Source: SAR202 cluster bacterium
GTDB lineage: Bacteria; Chloroflexota; Dehalococcoidia; Lucifugimonadales; GCA-2719675
NCBI GenBank assembly: GCA_009392295.1
Contig: VFGW01000017.1
Span: forward strand, 145,872 to 209,871
Direction: 5' to 3'
DNA: 64,000 bases
Part shown: in pieces, positions 26,850 to 36,408 of the stretch
How positions within the stretch are numbered: the first letter of the stretch is position 1
How the letters are laid out: each line of letters opens with the position of its first letter
The notes under the pieces: model-generated
Told to the model about the DNA's origin: nothing
The model's input: only the letters and a program-made list of their open reading frames with translations
Database searches by the model: none
Made by a program: the position numbers and the translations under genes

Positions 26850-27779
26850 TTAGTTGAGTATTTTTTGAAGATCTGAAAGGATTTCTTCCTTTGTAACAAA
26901 TCCTTCGTATTTTGCAGCTATTTTCTTTTGATTTATGATGAAAGTCCATTCGGAAGAAGGTAAATTCCAATCAAGTACTACTTGAGATAATTTTTTATTT
27001 ATTGGATTCCCTAATATTTTTTCAGGATTTTCATATAGCTCAACATGAATAAAAAACAAATTCAAGTTATCTGATTTTTGTATTTGGTCTATCACTTCAG
27101 TTTGAGGGCCACACGAACGTTCTATGCAGTATCCAGGGCTAGAAAATGTTACAATCACTGGTTTGTTTGAATTCACTGCGTTATCAAGGGAATTTTGATA
27201 TAAATTTGGAAAAATTTTTGATCCTGTTGATAATTCTTTTAAGGAATTTACATCGTTAATTGTTTTTGTTTTTGAAAGATTAGCATTTTTTCCAATTTTT
27301 GTTGTGTATTCAGCTTTTTTGACTTCGAATTCAATACTAGTACTTTGAGATATATTATTTTTTCCATCTATTATTTCAATCTGAGCATTCCAAATTCCAG
27401 GTTGGTCGAAATTGAAATTTGTGACATAAGATCCTTTAGGAAGGTTTTCCCATTGATAGAAATTAGGTTTTTGTTTTTGATGGATTTTATTTTGTGTTTG
27501 TTTTTCCGTGAATGAAGTTGAAATATACACAGTTTCGTTTGTGACAAACCCAGTTTTAGAAATTAAAAGGATAGCAAATCTTTGGTTTCCAACAGCTAAG
27601 TCTCTAGTAGATAAAATTGCTTTTAATCCATTTGAGGAATAATCACTTTCAATTTGAGGTGACATATCTAATCTGTGAGGAACTGTCGGTGATTCTGAAT
27701 TATTTATCCCACATGATATTAAAGCGTAAACAATTAAAATTATTATAAAATTGATATTAATTAATTTTTGTATCAACAT
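26850..27779 (-). CDS. Thioredoxin-fold lipoprotein with CxxxxC motif
   Basis: Exported lipoprotein: a hydrophobic N-terminus ends in ALISC (Cys23 from the chosen start). The middle third is beta-rich and may bind a partner. The last 120 residues form a thioredoxin-like domain with SPGYCIERSCGPQ, a CxxxxC variant known in actinobacterial-type proteins, in place of CxxC. I choose the ATG at 27779; the ORF track uses a TTG three codons earlier. The start overlaps the end of the upstream DipZ-like gene by 23 bases, so translation is coupled. Probably a redox or copper-handling partner of its neighbour. Confidence 0.65.
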   Translation of the reverse strand: MLIQKLININFIIILIVYALISCGINNSESPTVPHRLDMSPQIESDYSSNGLKAILSTRDLAVGNQRFAILLISKTGFVTNETVYISTSFTEKQTQNKIHQKQKPNFYQWENLPKGSYVTNFNFDQPGIWNAQIEIIDGKNNISQSTSIEFEVKKAEYTTKIGKNANLSKTKTINDVNSLKELSTGSKIFPNLYQNSLDNAVNSNKPVIVTFSSPGYCIERSCGPQTEVIDQIQKSDNLNLFFIHVELYENPEKILGNPINKKLSQVVLDWNLPSSEWTFIINQKKIAAKYEGFVTKEEILSDLQKILN

Positions 27780-28899
27780 AAGCACCAAAAGTTAAGGCAA
27801 AGAGAGAGAATTTTTCCTGAGAACTTATAGTCAATTCACCAGATTGTATTTCAGGTAAACTAATAATATTGTATAAATTTGCTTGATCAACATGAATATA
27901 AGATATACCATTTTCAGAGAATTTTATATCTGTTCCAGCTTGTGATTTAGTTAGATATTTGTTATTTAGCATTATTTCAATTTTTACAGATTCTTGATTT
28001 GATAATGGTTTAGTAACCATATTAACACTTCGGGCAAAAAATGGGATTGCTATGTAGCTTTCATGGATTGATTTAGAATTATTTGCTTTAGTAATATTTT
28101 GGGCTTCATTTAACCAATTTCCATGGAGATATATGAATTGATTCAAATGATTTCCAGGGTCTTTAAAATTGATTACTGAATCTTTTTGAGAATAATATTC
28201 ATTATTGTATATATATGGTGGAATTTCTTTTTGTTGGGCTAAGGAAAAATTTCTTACATATCCTGCGTAAAGTTCTCTGGTAACAGTTTGTAAATAATCA
28301 TTTGAAAATGCTCTGTGATCTATAGGCTTGATTGGATAATTACCTATAGGGATATGACTGATATTTTTTTTAGATTGAGATAATAATTCTCTAATTTTTT
28401 TTTCAGTTTGATTGTAATTACCTTCACCGAAGTATTGGAATTGGATTTTTCCGGTTTGATCAATTAAATATTTTGATGGCCAGTACATATTGTTAAAAGA
28501 TCGCCAAGTTGAATATTCATTATCTAAACCTACAGCATATTCGATTTTGTTTGATTCAACGAATGTTTTAACATTATTAATATTTTTTTCAAATTCGAAT
28601 TCTGGTGTATGAATTCCTATAACTACTAATCCTGAATCTTTATATTTTGAATGCCAGTCTTTTAGATAATCAAGTGTTCTAATACAGTTAATACAAGTAT
28701 ATGTCCAGAAATCTATTAGAACAACTTTACCTTTCAACGATTCCAATGTGAGGGGATTTGTATTTATCCAGTGCGAAATATCAGATATTTTTTGGGAGTT
28801 TTGATTTAATTTCAATCTGTTATCAGATTGATTATCTTCACATCCGTTTAAAATGAAAATAATTGTTATGCAAATCAAGATTGAAGTTAAATATTTCAT
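27757..28899 (-). CDS. DipZ-like thioredoxin lipoprotein
   Basis: A 380-aa lipoprotein (lipobox ILNGC, Cys20). A TlpA-type thioredoxin domain (about 45-175) carries DFWTYTCINCIRTL with C69/C72, the wording typical of DipZ. The C-terminal 200 residues resemble the beta-sandwich that follows thioredoxin in DipZ. The N-terminal CcdA membrane part of full DipZ is missing here; a separate CcdA-like protein lies 5 kb away. Overlaps the next thioredoxin-fold gene. Likely role: reduction of exported disulfides. Confidence 0.8.
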   Translation of the reverse strand: MKYLTSILICITIIFILNGCEDNQSDNRLKLNQNSQKISDISHWINTNPLTLESLKGKVVLIDFWTYTCINCIRTLDYLKDWHSKYKDSGLVVIGIHTPEFEFEKNINNVKTFVESNKIEYAVGLDNEYSTWRSFNNMYWPSKYLIDQTGKIQFQYFGEGNYNQTEKKIRELLSQSKKNISHIPIGNYPIKPIDHRAFSNDYLQTVTRELYAGYVRNFSLAQQKEIPPYIYNNEYYSQKDSVINFKDPGNHLNQFIYLHGNWLNEAQNITKANNSKSIHESYIAIPFFARSVNMVTKPLSNQESVKIEIMLNNKYLTKSQAGTDIKFSENGISYIHVDQANLYNIISLPEIQSGELTISSQEKFSLFALTFGAYVDTKIN

Positions 28900-28957
28900 C
28901 AGAATAAATCAACTCCACGCGTTAAATTTAACACACTTAATCATTTGTGCTTGAAAG

Positions 28958-29632
28958 CTATTTATTTTTGGTAAATTGAACTAAGTTCCATGCAGCAGGT
29001 AGCATCATAGATGCAACTACAAGTTTGATAGCATCGCCTGCAAGAAAAGGCCACAAACCCCATTCTAATGTTTTAGACAACCCAATACCTAGATTTATTG
29101 ATAGCCAAGGTAGTCCAAAAATATAAATGACTGTATTGCCAAGAAAAAGGGAAAGCAATAAATTAGATTTTCGATCCCAACCTTTTTCAGCTAATTTTCC
29201 AATTAAGTATGCAGCAGCAATAAAACCTAATATATAGCCCCCTGATGGCATACTCCATAAAAGATTTTGTGTTCCAGACCATGGAAATATGAAATGAAAT
29301 ACTCCTGAATCTCCTAAAGATGTTTTAATTGCTTCTGATCCTGGAGCAAATACAGGAAACAAAAACATTCCAATTAATGAGTATATTAGCATGCTTAATG
29401 CACCTTTTCTGCTGCCAAGTGCACCGCCAGCAAGTAACACGCCAAATGTTTGTCCAGTTATAGGCACAACGGTATATGGTATCCTGATTGCTATTTGTGC
29501 ACAAAGGGACATTAAAACAGCAAATCCTAAAATTAAAATTGATTCTCGTACGTAGATTCCATATTTTGAATTTAATCCAAAATTAGGGAAAAGTGCGTCT
29601 ACTAATACTTGCTGTTTAATTCCAGCTTGCAT
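28958..29632 (-). CDS. bioY: Biotin transporter BioY
   Basis: Substrate-binding membrane component of a biotin ECF transporter, with about six hydrophobic segments. Family marks include GQTFGVLLAGGALGSRKGALS and the Gly-rich GGYILGF. The start is the ATG at 29632 because GGAGGT lies 8 bases upstream; the ORF track uses a TTG five codons earlier. No ECF ATPase or T component is adjacent, so it either uses shared modules or works alone. It is divergent from the enolase-superfamily gene. Confidence 0.9.
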   Translation of the reverse strand: MQAGIKQQVLVDALFPNFGLNSKYGIYVRESILILGFAVLMSLCAQIAIRIPYTVVPITGQTFGVLLAGGALGSRKGALSMLIYSLIGMFLFPVFAPGSEAIKTSLGDSGVFHFIFPWSGTQNLLWSMPSGGYILGFIAAAYLIGKLAEKGWDRKSNLLLSLFLGNTVIYIFGLPWLSINLGIGLSKTLEWGLWPFLAGDAIKLVVASMMLPAAWNLVQFTKNK

Positions 29633-29708
29633 AATTATTACCTCCAAATTTTAAACATTGTATTCCAATATCCATGAAATTTTAGTTTATGTCAACAATT
29701 TGATGGGC

Positions 29709-29723
29709 TTAACGTGATGTTAA
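29709..29723. promoter_or_regulatory. Inverted repeat between bioY and the enolase-superfamily gene
   Basis: TTAAC-GTGAT-GTTAA is a 5+5+5 inverted repeat. It is nested almost concentrically within a wider TCAACA (29692-29697) and TGTTGA (29733-29738) pair. Position in a divergent promoter region allows an operator role. It does not match the BirA operator as I know it, and chance is possible in AT-rich DNA. Confidence 0.25.
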
Positions 29724-29801
29724 TATATCTGCTGTTGAGGTGAAATTAAGAGTTTTTGATGTTAAATTATCAATATCATTTTTAGAAAGTTTAGGTGTTT
29801 T

Positions 29802-30899
29802 ATGAAAATCGTAGATGTAATAATGGAATCTTATGAATGGAAACGTCAAAATCCAATCAGAAATGGAATGTATGTATATGATACGGGTGGAATAGATTTA
29901 ATTAAAATTTTAACAGATGAAGGGATTACTGGAATTGGTTTGTCTCTTGGAGTTATGGGTAATGTAAATATTGGACAAACAATATTGAGTCATTTTAAAA
30001 AAGTGCTTATAGGTGAAAATCCATTAAATTCAGAAAAGATTTGGGATAATATGTGGCAACCTAAACTTGTTGGACGTAGAGGTATTACTACTAGAATAAT
30101 TAGCGGTATCGATATTGCTTTATGGGATTTAAAGGGTAAAATTTCAGGATTACCATTAAATAAACTACTTGGAGGATTTACAGATAAGATTCCTGTTTAT
30201 ATAGCTGGAGGATATTATCAGGAAGGTAAAGGGTTATCTGATTTAGCATCTGAAATGGAAGAAGCTGTTCAGTTAGGTGCTAATGCAGTGAAAATGAAAA
30301 TTGGTGGAGTTTCAATTAAAGATGATATTGAAAGGGTACGTGTAGTACGAGAAACGCTAGGAGGAAAAATTGATTTGATGGTTGATGCAAATTGTGCATA
30401 TAAACGTTATGATGCTATAAAAATAGCAAAAGAGATTGAAAAATATGACATCTTTTGGTTTGAAGAACCTATTAATCCTGATGATTACAAAGGGCATAAG
30501 ATTATTAGTCAATCTACAAGTATTCCAATTGCTACAGGAGAAAATGAATACACGAAGTTTGGGTTTCGGGATCTGATTGAACAAGGAAATGTTTCAATTT
30601 TGCAACCAGATGTATTAATTATGGGAGGCGTAACAGAGTTTATGAAAGTTGCTGCTATGTCTCAAGCTCATGAAATTCCTATAGCGCCTCATGGTAGCCA
30701 AGATGTACATATTCATTTGGTAACGGCAATTCCTAATGGGTTGATTTTAGAATATTATGCTGGAGCGACTGATCCAATGTACGGAAAAACTTTTAAATAT
30801 AATTTAGAAGTCAGAGACGGCTATGTACACGTTCCTGACAGGAGTGGTTTTGGTATTGAGGTTGATGAGGAAATATTATTGCCGTTTAGAGTTGCCTGA
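29802..30899 (+). CDS. Mandelate racemase/muconate lactonizing enzyme family protein
   Basis: Enolase-superfamily enzyme of 365 aa, acting by proton abstraction next to a carboxylate. Catalytic features are the KMK pair (K164, K166), metal ligands D195, E221 and E247, and the acid/base dyad D270 and H297 (PHGSQ). This pattern is that of the mandelate racemase subgroup, so sugar-acid dehydratase or racemase activity is likely. The exact substrate is not readable. It is divergent from bioY and its stop is two bases from the convergent DadA-like gene. Confidence 0.85.
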   Translation: MKIVDVIMESYEWKRQNPIRNGMYVYDTGGIDLIKILTDEGITGIGLSLGVMGNVNIGQTILSHFKKVLIGENPLNSEKIWDNMWQPKLVGRRGITTRIISGIDIALWDLKGKISGLPLNKLLGGFTDKIPVYIAGGYYQEGKGLSDLASEMEEAVQLGANAVKMKIGGVSIKDDIERVRVVRETLGGKIDLMVDANCAYKRYDAIKIAKEIEKYDIFWFEEPINPDDYKGHKIISQSTSIPIATGENEYTKFGFRDLIEQGNVSILQPDVLIMGGVTEFMKVAAMSQAHEIPIAPHGSQDVHIHLVTAIPNGLILEYYAGATDPMYGKTFKYNLEVRDGYVHVPDRSGFGIEVDEEILLPFRVA

Positions 30900-30901
30900 A
30901 A

Positions 30902-32164
30902 TTAATTAAATCTATTAAGAGAAAATGGTTTGGTATTGATTGTAGTTGGCTTTTCAGTAATTATTTCAGCAACTGTTAATCCAGTGATGGGACCTAATGT
31001 CATTCCTAATACTCCGTGTCCTGATGCAAATGTTAAATTTTTAACTTTTGAAGATTTTTCGATGATTGGTAATCCGTCTGGAGTAAGCGGTCGAAACCCG
31101 TACCAAATTTTTGATGTTGATATATGTTTGAAATATTCTTTTCGCAAATAATCTTGACCTGAATCAATAATTTTTTGAACCCTTTTTTTGTTTACAGAAA
31201 AATTTAATCCACTAAGTTCTAGTGTGCCTGCTAGTCTAAAAGATTTATCAGATAATGGATTTACGCCAACTCTTGCTTCAGCTAACATCATGGGAGTATC
31301 AATTTTATTTTCATCTTGAGGTATGGTGATGCTATATCCTTTTGCGGGTTGTATAGGCAGTTCACTTCCAATTATTTTGGAAAGTATAGGGCTCCATGCA
31401 CCAGCCGCTATTATTATGTGGTCAGCAGAAAAATCTTTTAGTTTAGTTTGTATTTTTACGATTTCATCAGATTGAATTTCAAATCCTGTAACTTTAGTAT
31501 TTTCCAGAATTTCTCCACCATTAGATGTTACTATTTTTGATAATTCTTTTACAAATTTTTGAGGATTAATGTGTGCGTCACCTTTTTTAAAGAGTCCACC
31601 TGCAATATCAGGTTTAACATGAGGATATGTGTCACAGATTTCTTTTGTTGACATTTTTTTGACTGATATTCCATTTTCTTCTAATAATTTGTATTTTTTG
31701 AAATATTGATTAAACATTTCTTTAGATGCAAATAAAGATAAGTTGCCGTTTTGAACGAAGTTACAATTTAAATTTTCTTCGTTAATTAATTTACTGTATT
31801 CATTAGCACTAGCAAGAGAAAAATCTATGCAAGTTTTCGTTACTTTTTTAATATTTTTTGGGTTGCAGTTTTTTGCAAAATTAAATAACCATCTAAATAA
31901 TTTTAAATCGAATTTTGGTTGGATATATAGTGGGTTTTGCTTTTGAAATATTGATTTGAATCCCATTTTAAGTGCTTCTGGGCTAGGTAAAGGAATACTA
32001 TGAGATGGAACTATTAGACCTGAATTTCCTGATGAAGCCCCGCTACTGATTTGATTTTGTTCAAGAACAGTTACTTGAGCACCAAATTTTTGGAGATAAT
32101 ATGCTGAACAAACTCCTATAACACCTGCGCCAATAATGATTACATTAGGCTTGCTATTTTTCAT
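30902..32164 (-). CDS. D-amino acid dehydrogenase (DadA)-like FAD oxidoreductase
   Basis: FAD-dependent amine oxidase of the DAO/DadA family, 420 aa. The N-terminal dinucleotide motif is IIIGAGVIGVCSAYYL, followed by SSGASSGNSGLIVPSH. The C-terminal FAD contact is FASGHGVLGMTLGP. Such enzymes oxidise D-amino acids or related amines, passing electrons to quinone. It starts 3 bases after the permease-VCBS fusion gene and is probably in its operon, though a shared function is not obvious. Confidence 0.85.
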   Translation of the reverse strand: MKNSKPNVIIIGAGVIGVCSAYYLQKFGAQVTVLEQNQISSGASSGNSGLIVPSHSIPLPSPEALKMGFKSIFQKQNPLYIQPKFDLKLFRWLFNFAKNCNPKNIKKVTKTCIDFSLASANEYSKLINEENLNCNFVQNGNLSLFASKEMFNQYFKKYKLLEENGISVKKMSTKEICDTYPHVKPDIAGGLFKKGDAHINPQKFVKELSKIVTSNGGEILENTKVTGFEIQSDEIVKIQTKLKDFSADHIIIAAGAWSPILSKIIGSELPIQPAKGYSITIPQDENKIDTPMMLAEARVGVNPLSDKSFRLAGTLELSGLNFSVNKKRVQKIIDSGQDYLRKEYFKHISTSKIWYGFRPLTPDGLPIIEKSSKVKNLTFASGHGVLGMTLGPITGLTVAEIITEKPTTINTKPFSLNRFN

Positions 32165-32167
32165 GTA

Positions 32168-34762
32168 TTATTCTCTTGGTTCTGAAAGTGATAAATGTTG
32201 ATTCACATCTATATTTTTGTATTCTGAAATTTTTCCATTTGGCCAAAAAACAGTTAGTGATTTGATTGATTTTGATTCTCCAAGACCAAAGTGTATTTTT
32301 GAAGAACTTTGGCTTGCTTGACCTACATTAGTATTGAGGTTTTTTATTTGTGTTCCATTTTCGGTTGATATATGTATTTGTGCTCCAATAGCATTTTTAT
32401 TAATTGATTTTCCTTCAAGTTTTAAATTCAACCAATTGTTTTGTGATTTACAACTATTGTGGAAGATTTTTAATGGTGCTTTGTATGGAGAAACTACTAT
32501 GTCTAAGCAGCCATCTAGGTCGAGGTCGGAATAGGCAACTGCATTGATTTGTGTATTATCTGAAGGGATATTTTCTGTTAAGATTGGGCTAAATTTTTCA
32601 ATATCTTCATTGATAGATAGTTGAATTGGTAATTGATTAGAGTTATTTGATTCTTGATCGTAATCAGGGGGGTTTTTTGAAATAAAAATATCATCATAAC
32701 CATCGTTGTTATAGTCAAAATTAATGGCTCCCCATCCAATTTTAAAGTGCCTGAAAAATGTTGCGAGAATAGGATTGTTGATTAAATTTACTTCTCCAGT
32801 TTCAGATATAACAATATTATTTCCGAAGTAGATTTTCTTTACTCTTGATTTTTGGTCAAACTCAGGACTCAATAGGAATTCTTTGTTGAATATAAGGTTA
32901 ATTTGTTTTTGGTTATTTAAAGTTTGAATTTGATTGATCCAAATTAATTGATTTAAAGTATTAGTATTAAGATTTTTGTAGATTATTACTACATCTAAGT
33001 TATTATCGGAATTTATATCTATTAAAGCAGGTTGGAGTATTTTTAGGTTATTATTTATATAATTAGTGAGATCATTTTTGATTGAATTGAATTCTTCAAA
33101 TTCATTGTTTTTAGTATTGATGAAAAGTTTGATTGAGTTGACTGGGTTATTGGTATGATTTGTGTAAATTAAATCTAACCAACCATCATTATTAATATCT
33201 CCCCACGCACATCCTATAGAATGGGAATTATCGTTTAGAATATTTGTTTTAGTTTTTGAGAATGTTCCATCTCCGTTATTTTTAAATAGCGTATTTTGGC
33301 CTTGATTGGTTACAAAAATATCTTCATCTCCATCATTATCATAATCTGCCGCACACCCACCTGTTCCCAAAGCATTTATGTCATAAGTATTAGATGATTT
33401 TGTAACGTTTAAGAAAGATTTATCACCTTGGTTATGGAATAATTCATTTGGTCCCTCACCGTTAATTATATAAATATCTTCAAAACTATCGTTGTCAAAA
33501 TCAAGTATGACAATTCCTGTATTGTTATAGTTTTGCAGGTTTGAATTAGTAGTGAAATTTACTCCTGAAGTTTCTGTGATATCAGAATAAGTATTGATTT
33601 TTGATTGCTGCATCTGTATTTTTAGTGGCTGTGTATCTTTCCATAAAATTGTCCCGACACCAAGAACTATGAGTCCACCGAGAAAGCCAATAATCCAAGT
33701 GGAAATTGCAAATGATGCTATTGATTTTTTAGGGAGAATACCAGCTAATCCCCAAAATGTGACAGGACCTGCTGCTGCAGCTGTAAAAAGTAATGTAGCT
33801 GCAGGTGCTGTACCCATTCCTAGCAGTAATAAAAGAGCAACTAAAGGTATTTCAAATAATAGGGGCACATTAATTAATATTCCAAAAGTTGCAGCGATTG
33901 CCAACCCAAGTAAATTATTTCCTAAATAAGTGTTAACAATTCCAGGGTTAAGCCATTGGATTGCGAGACCGCTTGCAAATCCTGCTACTATCATGATTGG
34001 ACCCATTCTAGTTAAATACCCTAAGGTGATTTTTGACCATTCCCTAAGAGTTTCTATGAAGATTGTTTTCCAAGGTAGTATGGATTCCAGAATAGTATTA
34101 TTTTCAACTATGTCAATTAAATCTTTTTGTTGGGGTTCTTTTTTGATAGTTAATGCAACTAATGGCGGTATAGTTAATGCACCGACTACTGCTAATATAA
34201 GCCTACTTAAACCAAGTAGTGGATTAAATACAAAGAACACCATTGATAAAGCAGGAATATTCATAGTGGCAGAACCTTGCACCATTCCAAGAGCACCTTC
34301 AACTCCAGCCCTTCTATGAAATGCCGATGAAACTGGTACAATACAAGCTGAGCATAGGTTCATTACAGGACCTGCAGCGGCCCCTTTTATAGTCCTTGAA
34401 AACCAGCTACCTGATTCGAAACCTCTAGTTGAATTTGGAGGGAAAATAAATGCTTCAGAAAGTCCTGCAATTACAAACGCAAAAGTCATTCCGACTGTAA
34501 CTAGACGTAAATATGTTGTTGAAAATGTTACCCATTTAGAAATGAAAGATGTTCCTTCTTCTCTTTCTATACAAAATCCTTGAAAACATTGTTGTCCTGG
34601 TGATGTGACTGCACTTAAATCTTCTCCAACAATATCTAATTTTGGCAGTCGATTAAAGGAGAAAAATAATGCTAATATAATAATAAATAATAGGATTCCA
34701 ATAAGTCTTTTTCTTCCATCATTAGTATTTGTTTTTAATTTTGATGAGATGTAGTTTTGCAT
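32168..34762 (-). CDS. YraQ/ArsP-type permease fused to VCBS repeats and an ASPIC/UnbV domain
   Basis: An 864-aa protein of two unrelated parts. Residues 1 to about 375 form a permease of the YraQ/ArsP type with eight or more membrane segments and NLCSACIVPVSSAFHRR (C137, C140), matching the cysteine motif of that family. Residues 395-720 carry six calcium-type VCBS/FG-GAP motifs (for example DYDNDGDEDIFV). The last 90 residues are an ASPIC/UnbV domain (LGESKSIKSLTVFWPNGK). The frame is open throughout with no sign of a frameshift. The extracellular part could bind a surface or partner. Transport substrate unknown; arsenicals or other metalloids are possible by family. Confidence 0.8.
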   Translation of the reverse strand: MQNYISSKLKTNTNDGRKRLIGILLFIIILALFFSFNRLPKLDIVGEDLSAVTSPGQQCFQGFCIEREEGTSFISKWVTFSTTYLRLVTVGMTFAFVIAGLSEAFIFPPNSTRGFESGSWFSRTIKGAAAGPVMNLCSACIVPVSSAFHRRAGVEGALGMVQGSATMNIPALSMVFFVFNPLLGLSRLILAVVGALTIPPLVALTIKKEPQQKDLIDIVENNTILESILPWKTIFIETLREWSKITLGYLTRMGPIMIVAGFASGLAIQWLNPGIVNTYLGNNLLGLAIAATFGILINVPLLFEIPLVALLLLLGMGTAPAATLLFTAAAAGPVTFWGLAGILPKKSIASFAISTWIIGFLGGLIVLGVGTILWKDTQPLKIQMQQSKINTYSDITETSGVNFTTNSNLQNYNNTGIVILDFDNDSFEDIYIINGEGPNELFHNQGDKSFLNVTKSSNTYDINALGTGGCAADYDNDGDEDIFVTNQGQNTLFKNNGDGTFSKTKTNILNDNSHSIGCAWGDINNDGWLDLIYTNHTNNPVNSIKLFINTKNNEFEEFNSIKNDLTNYINNNLKILQPALIDINSDNNLDVVIIYKNLNTNTLNQLIWINQIQTLNNQKQINLIFNKEFLLSPEFDQKSRVKKIYFGNNIVISETGEVNLINNPILATFFRHFKIGWGAINFDYNNDGYDDIFISKNPPDYDQESNNSNQLPIQLSINEDIEKFSPILTENIPSDNTQINAVAYSDLDLDGCLDIVVSPYKAPLKIFHNSCKSQNNWLNLKLEGKSINKNAIGAQIHISTENGTQIKNLNTNVGQASQSSSKIHFGLGESKSIKSLTVFWPNGKISEYKNIDVNQHLSLSEPRE

Positions 34763-34773
34763 GGGAATAGATT

Positions 34774-34920
34774 TTATTTTTTTACCATTTTGATGATTAA
34801 AGATCTTATTTTGCTTCCGAAATCATCTTCATTATTTTTTGGAGGAATGATTATCCATAAAATTAGCATTAATCCAAAAATTGTACTAGGTAAAACTACC
34901 TCTAACCACCATTCAGGCAT
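34774..34920 (-). CDS. Single-span membrane microprotein (48 aa)
   Basis: Not in the ORF track because of length. The frame runs from ATG at 34920 to TAA at 34774. The protein opens MPEWWLEVVLPS, has one hydrophobic span (about residues 5-25) and a charged tail ending KMVKK. It stops 11 bases before the permease-fusion ATG on the same strand, so it probably belongs to that operon. The ribosome site is weak (GAAAG). Could be a small permease subunit or a spurious ORF. Confidence 0.45.
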   Translation of the reverse strand: MPEWWLEVVLPSTIFGLMLILWIIIPPKNNEDDFGSKIRSLIIKMVKK

Positions 34921-35003
34921 ATTTATTTATCTTTCTTTTATAATGGAATTGATTTCAAGTTTGTAGAATAGTTATTATTTGATCACCTGAGTTAAAAATT
35001 GCT

Positions 35004-36275
35004 TTATCCCACGTAATTTGGATCAGATTGAAGTGATTCTTCGATTCTTAATAGTCTGTTATATTTAGCTGTACGTTCGCCTCTAGCAGGAGCACCTGAT
35101 TTTATAAATTTTGAATTTGTCCCTATAGCAAGATCCGCAATGAAAGTATCTTCTGTTTCTCCTGATCTATGACTAATGATTGTAGTGAAATTTGAATTTC
35201 GAGCAATCTTGATAGCTTCAAATGTTTCTTTAAGTGTGCCAATTTGGTTAGGCTTAATTAGAATTGCATTACTAGATTTATGTGAAATTCCATATTTTAA
35301 AGTTTTAGGATTTGTTGCATATAGGTCATCGCCTACAATAAGAATTTTCTCACCTAATTTTTTTGTCATTATTTTCCAACCATCCCAATCATCTTCTGTT
35401 AAACCATCTTCAATACTAAATATAGGATATTGTTCGATCCATTTGGAGTATTTTTCGATCATTTCTGTAGTTTTAAGAGTAACATTTTCTTTTTCAAGAA
35501 AATAATCTTGATTTTTATTAAGTAATTCAGATGCGGCAACATCTATTCCGATCACACAATCATTTCCAGGTATATAATCAGATTTTTTAATAGCTTCACA
35601 TATTATATCAATTGCATCTGAATTATTTGAAATATTAGGAGCAAATCCGCCTTCGTCTCCAACTGTAGCTTGAAATCCTCTTTCAGTGATGATTGATTTA
35701 ATTTTTTGATATATTTCAGATCCAATACGTATAGATTCTTGAAATTTTTGAGAATTAATAGGTATCAACATAAATTCTTGAAAATCTGTTGAATTAATGG
35801 CATGTTTGCCTCCATTTAGGATATTAAACATTGGAATAGGCATTGAAAGCTTATTTACTTGGTTTATTTCAGAGATGTATTTGTATAGAGGTATTGATTG
35901 ATTTTTTGCTCCAGCTCTTGCAACTGCCATTGATATACAAATCATTGTATTCCCACCCAAATTGGTCTTGTTGGGAGTGCCATCAATTTCCAATAACTTT
36001 TCATCAATCTTTATTTGATTTGAGATTGACATTCCTTTGATTTGAGGAAGAATTTCAGATTCAATTTTTTTGATTGCAACTAGTAATCCTAAACCACTAT
36101 ATCTATTTTGGTCTTGGTCTCGAATTTCTAAAGCTTCTCGGGATCCTTTACTTGCTCCTGATGGAACAGCTGCGCGCCCAATTAGGCCATTAGACAATAT
36201 TATGTCAACTTCTAATGCCGGATTCCCACGGGAATCCAGGATTTCTCTAGCTTTGACTTGTGAAATATTGCTCAA
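35004..36275 (-). CDS. eno: Enolase
   Basis: Interconverts 2-phosphoglycerate and phosphoenolpyruvate. Marks are AREILDSRGNPALEVDI, the catalytic loop SGASKGSREA, GDEGGFAPNI, SIEDGLTEDDWDGW, ILIKPNQIGTL with the catalytic lysine and SHRSGETEDTFIADLAIG. Length 423 aa is normal. It lies 133 bases after leuB on the same strand. Confidence 0.95.
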   Translation of the reverse strand: MSNISQVKAREILDSRGNPALEVDIILSNGLIGRAAVPSGASKGSREALEIRDQDQNRYSGLGLLVAIKKIESEILPQIKGMSISNQIKIDEKLLEIDGTPNKTNLGGNTMICISMAVARAGAKNQSIPLYKYISEINQVNKLSMPIPMFNILNGGKHAINSTDFQEFMLIPINSQKFQESIRIGSEIYQKIKSIITERGFQATVGDEGGFAPNISNNSDAIDIICEAIKKSDYIPGNDCVIGIDVAASELLNKNQDYFLEKENVTLKTTEMIEKYSKWIEQYPIFSIEDGLTEDDWDGWKIMTKKLGEKILIVGDDLYATNPKTLKYGISHKSSNAILIKPNQIGTLKETFEAIKIARNSNFTTIISHRSGETEDTFIADLAIGTNSKFIKSGAPARGERTAKYNRLLRIEESLQSDPNYVG

Positions 36276-36408
36276 ATTTTACACCTATATTTATTCAATT
36301 ATTTATATCATAAATTATTGTAAAATGAGAAATGTAATTATTAACAGTATTATTAAGTACAGTAAGTGTGAGATTTTCTTTTCAAAAACCTTGAATATAG
36401 GGAGTTAA

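Noticed and set aside
33594-34319. Plus-strand ORFs of 111 and 129 aa inside the permease fusion
   Set aside because: They are antisense shadows of the well-supported permease domain.
34757-34966. Plus-strand 69-aa ORF
   Set aside because: It overlaps the minus-strand 48-aa membrane ORF and the permease start, and shows no domain, ribosome site or sensible composition.
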